Shown here: piece after piece, positions 39,144 through 45,516 of the stretch
Position numbering within the stretch: position 1 is the first letter of the stretch
Layout: each line of letters starts with the position of its first letter
NCBI RefSeq assembly: GCF_029210375.1
Contig: NZ_JARGER010000041.1
Span: 1 to 45,516 of the forward strand
Reading direction: 5' to 3'
Length of the DNA: 45,516 nt
From: Nocardioides sp. YIM 152315
GTDB taxonomy: Bacteria; Actinomycetota; Actinomycetes; Propionibacteriales; Nocardioidaceae
Notes under the pieces: model-generated
Databases searched by the model: none
Told to the model about the DNA's origin: nothing
The model's input: only the letters and a program-made list of their open reading frames with translations
Program-made: the position numbers and the translations under genes

Positions 39144-40367
39144 ATGGCGTCCATCGACATGAAGAACATCGTCAAGCAGTACGGCGACGGTTTCCCCGCC
39201 GTGAACGACGTGAGCATCGACGTCCAGGACGGCGAGTTCATGATCCTGGTCGGCCCGTCCGGCTGCGGGAAGTCGACGCTGCTGCGGATGATCGTGGGCC
39301 TCGAGGACATCACGTCGGGCGACATGATGATCGGCGACAAGAGGGTCAACGACCTGGCTCCCCGCGACCGCAACCTCGCGATGGTCTTCCAGAACTACGC
39401 GCTCTACCCGCACCTGACCGTCTACGAGAACATCGCCTTCCCGCTGCGGCTGGCCAAGGCGCCCGACGACGAGGTGGACGAGAAGGTCCGGGCCGCGTCG
39501 AAGACGCTGGAGCTCGACGAGCACCTCGAGCGCAAGCCGGGCAACCTCTCCGGCGGACAGCGCCAGCGCGTGGCGATGGGCCGGGCGATCGTCCGTCAGG
39601 CCGACGCGTTCCTCTTCGACGAGCCCCTGTCGAACCTCGACGCGAAGCTGCGTGGCCAGATGCGCACCGAGATCTCGCGGCTGCAGAAGCGCCTCGGCAT
39701 CACCACGGTCTACGTCACCCACGACCAGACCGAGGCGATGACGCTCGGCGACCGCGTCGCCGTGCTCAAGCGCGGCGTGCTGCAGCAGCTCGCGACGCCG
39801 CGGGAGCTCTACGAGAACCCGGGCAACCTGTTCGTCGCCGGCTTCATCGGGTCGCCGCCGATGAACTTCCTCCCGGCCACCGTCGAGGGGACGTCGGCGA
39901 AGCTCCCGTTCGGCACCGTGCAGCTGCCGCCCGAGAAGGCCGAGAAGGCCGCCGGCAAGGGGCTGCTGATGGCCGGCATCCGGCCCGAGCACTTCGAGGA
40001 CGCGTCGGTCAAGACCGACCACGGGTCCGGCTCGACCTTCCGCGCCCCGGTGGACGTCGTGGAGTGGCTCGGCAACGAGACCTACGCCTACATCCCCTTC
40101 GAGGCGCCACCGGAGGTCGAGGAGCAGCTGCGCCAGCTCGAGCGCGACCTCGACGGCGAGTCGCTGCACACGCAGCTGGTCGTCTCGCTCGACGGCGCCA
40201 GCCGCATCAGCGAGGGCGAGGAGGCGGAGATCTGGGTGGACGGCTCGAAGATCCACCTCTTCGACCCGTCCACCGGAGAGAACCTCACCGTCGACCGCGA
40301 GCACGCCGGCCGGATCCCCGGCGGCGCGATGGAGGAGGCGGCGGCGCAGCCGAGCGCCGCGGGCTGA
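39144..40367 (+). CDS. Sugar ABC transporter ATPase, UgpC/SugC-type (second of two)
   Basis: 407 residues, longer than usual. Walker A GPSGCGKST at 37-45, LSGGQRQRVAMGRAI, Walker B LFDEPLSNLD, and an extended C-terminal regulatory domain (about 235-400) ending in an alanine-rich tail. It is the last gene of the operon, four bases after permease 2, and so is the dedicated ATPase. A second complete ATPase of the same family lies upstream at 34782-35864. Confidence 0.95.
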   Translation: MASIDMKNIVKQYGDGFPAVNDVSIDVQDGEFMILVGPSGCGKSTLLRMIVGLEDITSGDMMIGDKRVNDLAPRDRNLAMVFQNYALYPHLTVYENIAFPLRLAKAPDDEVDEKVRAASKTLELDEHLERKPGNLSGGQRQRVAMGRAIVRQADAFLFDEPLSNLDAKLRGQMRTEISRLQKRLGITTVYVTHDQTEAMTLGDRVAVLKRGVLQQLATPRELYENPGNLFVAGFIGSPPMNFLPATVEGTSAKLPFGTVQLPPEKAEKAAGKGLLMAGIRPEHFEDASVKTDHGSGSTFRAPVDVVEWLGNETYAYIPFEAPPEVEEQLRQLERDLDGESLHTQLVVSLDGASRISEGEEAEIWVDGSKIHLFDPSTGENLTVDREHAGRIPGGAMEEAAAQPSAAG

Positions 40368-40376
40368 GCGTCAGCG

Positions 40377-41006
40377 TCAGTGGGGCCGGTGCAGGCTCCT
40401 GGGGCGGCGGAACCGCTTGGGCCCCTTGCGGACGACGGTCACTCCCGCCATCAGTGCGACACCGCGGACCCGGACGACCGGCGAGTCCGGGGCGAGCTGC
40501 GGCGGCACCTTGTCCACCTGGTCGAACGCGCCCAGGACGCCGACGCCCTCGACGACGACACGGGTGCGCTCGTTGACGATGACGTCGATGCCGGCCCAGA
40601 AGGCGTTGGCGGTGATCACGGTCTCGGCGCTGGTGAAGACCGCCTCGCGCAGGTCGATGTCGACCCCGCCCATCATCGCGAAGGCGGTGTGGCGCGGCCC
40701 GACCTCCCAGACCCCCTTGCGATCGACGCCGCCCATGATCGCGATCGAGCTGTCGTGACGGGTCGCCGGCTCGGCCGATGCCGGTCGGGCGGGGGCGTGC
40801 CGCGGCTGGGGGGGCGGAAGATCGCTGGTGATCGGGACGAGGTCGGAGTACGTGCGCGCGGCGTACGTCGCCTCCAGCCGCTCGTCGAGCTCGTCGAGGT
40901 CGAGCCGCCCCTCGCCGGCGGCCTCGCGGAGAATCTCGGCGACGCGGTGCCGGTCGTCGTCCGAGATGCGCATCTGCGCCGGGCCAGGCTCGAGGGGTCC
41001 CTCCAT
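40377..41006 (-). CDS. DUF1707 plus LiaF-like C-terminal domain protein
   Basis: 209 residues. The N-terminal DUF1707 module (MRISDDDRHRVAEILREAAGEGRLDLDELDERLEATYAARTYSDL, about 12-56) is followed by a linker and a repeated beta region: SSIAIMGGVDRKGVWEVGPRHTAFAMMGGVDIDLREA, like the DUF2154/LiaF C-terminus. Such proteins are common in actinobacteria and may act in membrane-stress sensing; function is not established. ATG 41006 is seven bases after TAGGCT, so leaderless, divergent from fumarase. Confidence 0.88.
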   Translation of the reverse strand: MEGPLEPGPAQMRISDDDRHRVAEILREAAGEGRLDLDELDERLEATYAARTYSDLVPITSDLPPPQPRHAPARPASAEPATRHDSSIAIMGGVDRKGVWEVGPRHTAFAMMGGVDIDLREAVFTSAETVITANAFWAGIDVIVNERTRVVVEGVGVLGAFDQVDKVPPQLAPDSPVVRVRGVALMAGVTVVRKGPKRFRRPRSLHRPH

Positions 41007-41043
41007 GCCGCTCAGCCTAGTGGGGCCGATATTCTCGACGCTC
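41007..41043. promoter_or_regulatory. Divergent leaderless promoters of DUF1707 gene and fumarase
   Basis: Minus-strand TAGGCT (41014-41019) is seven bases before ATG 41006; plus-strand TATTCT (41030-41035) is eight bases before GTG 41044. The intergenic region is 37 bp. Confidence 0.58.
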
Positions 41044-42732
<1,689 letters not shown>

Positions 42733-42747
42733 CCGCCGCGGCGGGCG

Positions 42748-42948
42748 TCAGCCCGTCGTCTCGACGTCGCCCTTGCCGGGACGGCGGTCCTGCTCCTCGG
42801 CGAACGTCGCGGCGTCGGGCCCCGTCGGCCCCCCGTCCGCGCCGTCCGGCTGGCCCGCGACGGCGTCCCCGTCCGAGACCTGCTCGTCGGCGTCGCGCAA
42901 CCCGCTGACCTCGGAGACCTGTCCTTCGTCCTGCTTCTTGTCAGCCAT
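42748..42948 (-). CDS. Small acidic, probably disordered protein
   Basis: 66 residues, rich in Asp, Glu, Gly and Gln (MADKKQDEGQVSEVSG at the start, RRPGKGDVETTG at the end), with no hydrophobic core. GGAG five bases before ATG 42948 supports expression. I do not recognise it. It sits alone on the minus strand between fumA and the zinc-ribbon gene; longer upstream reading lacks support. Confidence 0.6.
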   Translation of the reverse strand: MADKKQDEGQVSEVSGLRDADEQVSDGDAVAGQPDGADGGPTGPDAATFAEEQDRRPGKGDVETTG

Positions 42949-43018
42949 GGCATCTCCGTACCCGGAACCCCCGGAGGGACTCGTCCGTTCGACCAGGTGA
43001 ACGACGAGAGGACACCCC

Positions 43019-43303
43019 ATGCAGTGCCCCACCGACGGCACCACCCTGGTGATGAGCGACCGCAGCGGCATCGAGATCGACTACTGCCCCACCTGCCGCG
43101 GCGTATGGCTCGATCGCGGCGAGCTCGACAAGATCATCGATCGCTCGCTCGGTCAGACGGCCCCGCCGCCCGCACCCGCCGCGCAGCAGCAGTACCCGCC
43201 CCAGCACCAGCAGCAGTACCAGCAGCAGTACCAGCAGCCCTACCAGCAGGGCTACTACAAGAAGAAGCGCAAGGAGAGCTGGCTCAGCGAGCTCTTCGAC
43301 TGA
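43019..43303 (+). CDS. Zinc-ribbon (TFIIB-type) protein with Gln/Tyr-rich tail
   Basis: 94 residues. The zf-TFIIB-like ribbon occupies about 1-45: CPTDGT at 3-8, then CPTCRGVWLDRGELDKII (about 23-40). A short linker leads to a low-complexity segment of about 30 residues made mainly of Gln, Tyr and Pro, then KKKRK and a final ESWLSELFD. Proteins with this ribbon are widespread and mostly uncharacterised. Ribosome site GAGAGG seven bases before ATG. Confidence 0.88.
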   Translation: MQCPTDGTTLVMSDRSGIEIDYCPTCRGVWLDRGELDKIIDRSLGQTAPPPAPAAQQQYPPQHQQQYQQQYQQPYQQGYYKKKRKESWLSELFD

Positions 43304-43311
43304 GCCCTCCG

Positions 43312-43323
43312 TAGTCTCGGGCC
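43312..43323 (+). promoter_or_regulatory. Leaderless -10 of spermidine-synthase-like gene
   Basis: TAGTCT (43312-43317), six bases before GTG 43324. Confidence 0.58.
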
Positions 43324-44007
43324 GTGGAGTACGTCGAGATCGCACGAGCAGAGACCGAGCGGGGCGAGCTGGTGCTGCGCGAGCGGCGCGACGAGAACGC
43401 CCCGACCACGATCGAGCTGCGCGCCAACGGCGTGTTCGTGATGGACACGCTCGAGACGAGCACCGAGAAGGCGCTCGCGGCTGCGGCGCTGGAGCTGGTC
43501 GACGAACCGCGCGCCGTCGCCGTCGGCGGGCTCGGTCTCGGCTTCACGATGCACGAGGTGCTCGCCGACTCCCGCGTCGAGAAGGTCGCGGTCGTCGAGA
43601 TCGAGCAGGCCCTGGTCGACTGGATGCGCGACGGCACGATCTCGCACGGTCCCGCACTGCTCGCGGACGAGCGCGTGACGATCGTGGTGGCCGACGTCGC
43701 GGTCGCGCTGGCCGAGGCCACGCCCGCGTCGTACGACCTGGTGCTGCTCGACGTCGACAACGGCCCCGGGTACCTGGTCCACGAGGCCAACGCCGCGCTC
43801 TACCGCGCCCCCGCGCTCGAGGCCGCGCGGCAGGCGCTGCGCACCGGCGGCGCGCTCGTCATCTGGTCGGGCGCCGAGGCGCCGGACCTGGAGCGGACGA
43901 TGCACGGCGTCTTCGGCAACGCCGAGGCGCGGTCCTACGACGTGCTCCTCCAGGACCGCGACGAGCAGTACTGGCTCTACGTCGCGCGAGTAACGTCCGA
44001 ACCATGA
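43324..44007 (+). CDS. Spermidine-synthase-like Rossmann methyltransferase-fold protein
   Basis: 227 residues. The SAM/decarboxylated-SAM fold is visible: AVAVGGLGLGFTMHEVL (about 65-81, motif I), VEKVAVVEIEQALVDW (about 87-102, acidic residue after strand 2) and YDLVLLDVDNGPGYLVHE (about 138-155). It belongs to the short spermine/spermidine synthase-like family of actinobacteria; the N-terminal beta-strand domain of true SpeE is short here, and polyamine synthesis is unproven. It overlaps fumC by four bases. Confidence 0.85.
   Translation: MEYVEIARAETERGELVLRERRDENAPTTIELRANGVFVMDTLETSTEKALAAAALELVDEPRAVAVGGLGLGFTMHEVLADSRVEKVAVVEIEQALVDWMRDGTISHGPALLADERVTIVVADVAVALAEATPASYDLVLLDVDNGPGYLVHEANAALYRAPALEAARQALRTGGALVIWSGAEAPDLERTMHGVFGNAEARSYDVLLQDRDEQYWLYVARVTSEP
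43991..44003 (+). promoter_or_regulatory. Leaderless -10 of fumC
   Basis: TAACGT (43991-43996), seven bases before ATG 44004, inside the end of the previous gene. Confidence 0.55.
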
Positions 44008-45395
44008 CCTTCGACGGCGACTTCCGCATCGAGCACGACAGCATGGGCGAGGTCCGGGTGCCCGCCGACGCGCTCTGGCGGGCCCAGACCCAGCGCGCAG
44101 TGGAGAACTTCCCGATCAGCGGCACCCCCATCGAGCCCGCCCTCGTCCACGCGATCGGCCGCGTCAAGGCCGCGGCGGCGCGGGTCAACGGCGAGCTCGG
44201 CATCCTCGAGGCGGCGCAGGCGGAGGCGATCGTCGCGGCGGCCGAGGCCGTGAGCGCGGGCCGGCACGACCGCGACTTCCCGATCGACGTCTTCCAGACC
44301 GGCTCGGGCACCAGCTCGAACATGAACGCCAACGAGGTCATCGCCACGCTCGCGCAGCGCGCCGGCACCGACGTGCACCCCAACGACCACGTCAACGCCA
44401 GCCAGTCGAGCAACGACACGTTCCCGACCGCGATCCACGTGGCCGCCACGCTCGCCGTCGTCGACGACCTCGTGCCGGCCCTCGACGTACTGGCGAGCAG
44501 CCTCGAGCACAAGGCCGAGGAGTACGCCGGCCTGGTCAAGTCGGGCCGCACCCACCTCATGGACGCCACCCCGGTGATGCTCGGCCAGGAGCTCGGCGGC
44601 TACGCCGCCACGGTCCGGTACGCCGCCGAGCGTCTCGGGTCGGTGCTCCCCCGCGTCCGCGAGCTCCCCCTGGGCGGCACCGCGGTCGGCACCGGGATCA
44701 ACACGCCTCCGGGCTTCGCCGCACGCGTCATCGCGGTGCTCTCCGAGACCAGCGGCCAGCCGTTCACGGAGGCGCGCAACCACTTCGAGGCGCAGGGCAC
44801 CCGCGACTCACTGGTCGAGCTGAGCGGCGTGCTCCGCACGTACGCCGTCGGTCTCACCAAGATCTGCAACGACCTGCGCTGGATGTCGTCGGGCCCGACG
44901 ACCGGGCTCGCCGAGATCCACCTCCCCGACCTCCAGCCGGGGTCGAGCATCATGCCCGGCAAGGTCAACCCGGTGCTGCCGGAGGCGACGCTCATGGTCT
45001 GCTTCCAGGTGATCGGCAACGACGCCGCGGTCACCGCCGCCGGCGCGACCGGCAGCTTCGAGCTCAACGTCGCGATGCCGGTGATCGCGCGCAACCTGCT
45101 CGAGTCGGTGCGCCTGCTCGCGGCGTCCTCCCGCCTGCTCGCGGAGCGCTGCGTCGACGGCATCACCGCGAACCCCGACCGGATGCGGCAGTACGCCGAG
45201 TCCTCGCCGTCGGTGGTCACGCCGCTGAACAAGCACCTCGGCTACGAGGCCGCCGCCAAGGTCGCCAAGCAGGCGCTGGCCGACGGAGCCACGATCCGCG
45301 AGACCGTGATCGCGATGGGGTACGTCGAGCGCGGCGAGCTCACCGAGGCACAGCTCGACGAGGCACTCGACGTGGAGTCGATGACGCACCCCTGA
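44004..45395 (+). CDS. fumC: Class II fumarate hydratase
   Basis: 463 residues, normal for FumC. Landmarks: TGSGTSSNMNANEVIA (99-114), NASQSSNDTFPTAIH (131-145), catalytic H184 in SGRTHLMDA, and the superfamily signature GSSIMPGKVNPV (313-324) with catalytic S315, K320 and N322. It is the iron-free, oxygen-stable fumarase. The ATG has TAACGT seven bases upstream, so it may be leaderless and also read through from the previous gene. Confidence 0.97.
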   Translation: MTFDGDFRIEHDSMGEVRVPADALWRAQTQRAVENFPISGTPIEPALVHAIGRVKAAAARVNGELGILEAAQAEAIVAAAEAVSAGRHDRDFPIDVFQTGSGTSSNMNANEVIATLAQRAGTDVHPNDHVNASQSSNDTFPTAIHVAATLAVVDDLVPALDVLASSLEHKAEEYAGLVKSGRTHLMDATPVMLGQELGGYAATVRYAAERLGSVLPRVRELPLGGTAVGTGINTPPGFAARVIAVLSETSGQPFTEARNHFEAQGTRDSLVELSGVLRTYAVGLTKICNDLRWMSSGPTTGLAEIHLPDLQPGSSIMPGKVNPVLPEATLMVCFQVIGNDAAVTAAGATGSFELNVAMPVIARNLLESVRLLAASSRLLAERCVDGITANPDRMRQYAESSPSVVTPLNKHLGYEAAAKVAKQALADGATIRETVIAMGYVERGELTEAQLDEALDVESMTHP

Positions 45396-45484
45396 CGGGC
45401 GGGCCGGGCACCACGGGCACGACTCGCACGCACGCGCACGGATCCCCCAGGAGACCCCAGGACTTCTCGGGCAGCTCCTGACGT

Positions 45485-45508
45485 TCTCGGGTGTTGCAGT
45501 GCCCGAGA
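45485..45508. terminator. Hairpin after fumC
   Basis: TCTCGGG/CCCGAGA stem with a ten-base loop, about 90 bases past the fumC stop; a second TCTCGGG lies upstream and CAGGAG/CTCCTG pairs nearby. There is no U tract, and the window ends eight bases later. No further gene is visible in 45396-45516. Confidence 0.4.
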
Positions 45509-45516
45509 GGTGGGGG

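Noticed and set aside
43200..43260. Tandem CAGCAGTACCAG-like DNA repeat as a separate repeat element
   Set aside because: It is the codon-level consequence of the Gln/Tyr-rich tail of the zinc-ribbon protein and stays in frame.

Overview
The window is high-GC DNA (about 70 percent, strong G/C preference at third codon positions) from an actinobacterium. The gene order ychF ... rmuC / DUF6542-like / ispH / xseA-xseB / DUF4245-like / glpX / class I fumarase / DUF1707-type protein / fumC, and a promoter style in which a TANNNT hexamer sits 6-8 nt before the start codon, fit Nocardioidaceae (Nocardioides or a close relative). This assignment is inferred from content, not from a database search.

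Layout. (1) 1-3234 is the right part of an integrated element: three diverged copies of a stem-loop module, an excisionase, a tyrosine integrase, an unrecognised wHTH-like gene with twin palindromic operators, and a tRNA/tmRNA-type 3' end that looks like an attachment site. (2) 3463-6459 is one large lower-GC gene encoding a helical region, a kinase-like domain and a C-terminal RNA 2'-phosphotransferase (KptA/Tpt1) domain with all four catalytic residues. (3) 6601-12336 holds ychF, a MOSC protein, an ArsR-MFS pair, a BNR-repeat exported protein and exonuclease III. (4) 12340-20080 is a LacI-controlled quinate/shikimate-type catabolic operon: TRAP transporter QM, NAD-type shikimate/quinate dehydrogenase, TRAP binding protein, phosphotriesterase-family hydrolase and a QuiC1-like 3-dehydroshikimate dehydratase fused to an HPPD-like domain. 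(5) 20062-26906 has a DHFR-like protein, rmuC, a DUF6542-like membrane protein, a pentapeptide-repeat protein, a YciO-like protein, ispH, xseAB and a GNAT enzyme. (6) 26913-32827 has a DUF4245-like protein, an ArsB/SLC13-type permease, a molybdate operon (MerR-TOBE regulator, modABC) and glpX. (7) 32792-34637 has two alpha/beta hydrolases. (8) 34782-40367 is a sugar ABC system with two ATPases, one on each side of the binding protein and permeases. (9) 40377-45395 has a DUF1707-type protein, class I fumarase, two small proteins, a spermidine-synthase-like protein and class II fumarase.

Most notable observations. First, a family of 75-78 bp sequences occurs three times (10357-10431 minus, 13997-14074 plus, 37291-37365 plus). 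Each begins with RTGA, encodes an uninterrupted 24-25 codon reading frame, contains a CCYCCGCTNCGCTYCYCC-like core, and ends in an RTGA that is at once its stop codon and the start codon of the next gene. They look like small inserts placed exactly at start codons so that translational coupling is preserved, while the peptide itself is not conserved. Second, the kinase-KptA fusion beside a tRNA-like attachment site is a possible RNA 2'-phosphate writer/eraser or defence protein. Third, about eighteen genes appear to be leaderless, which corrects several start codons.
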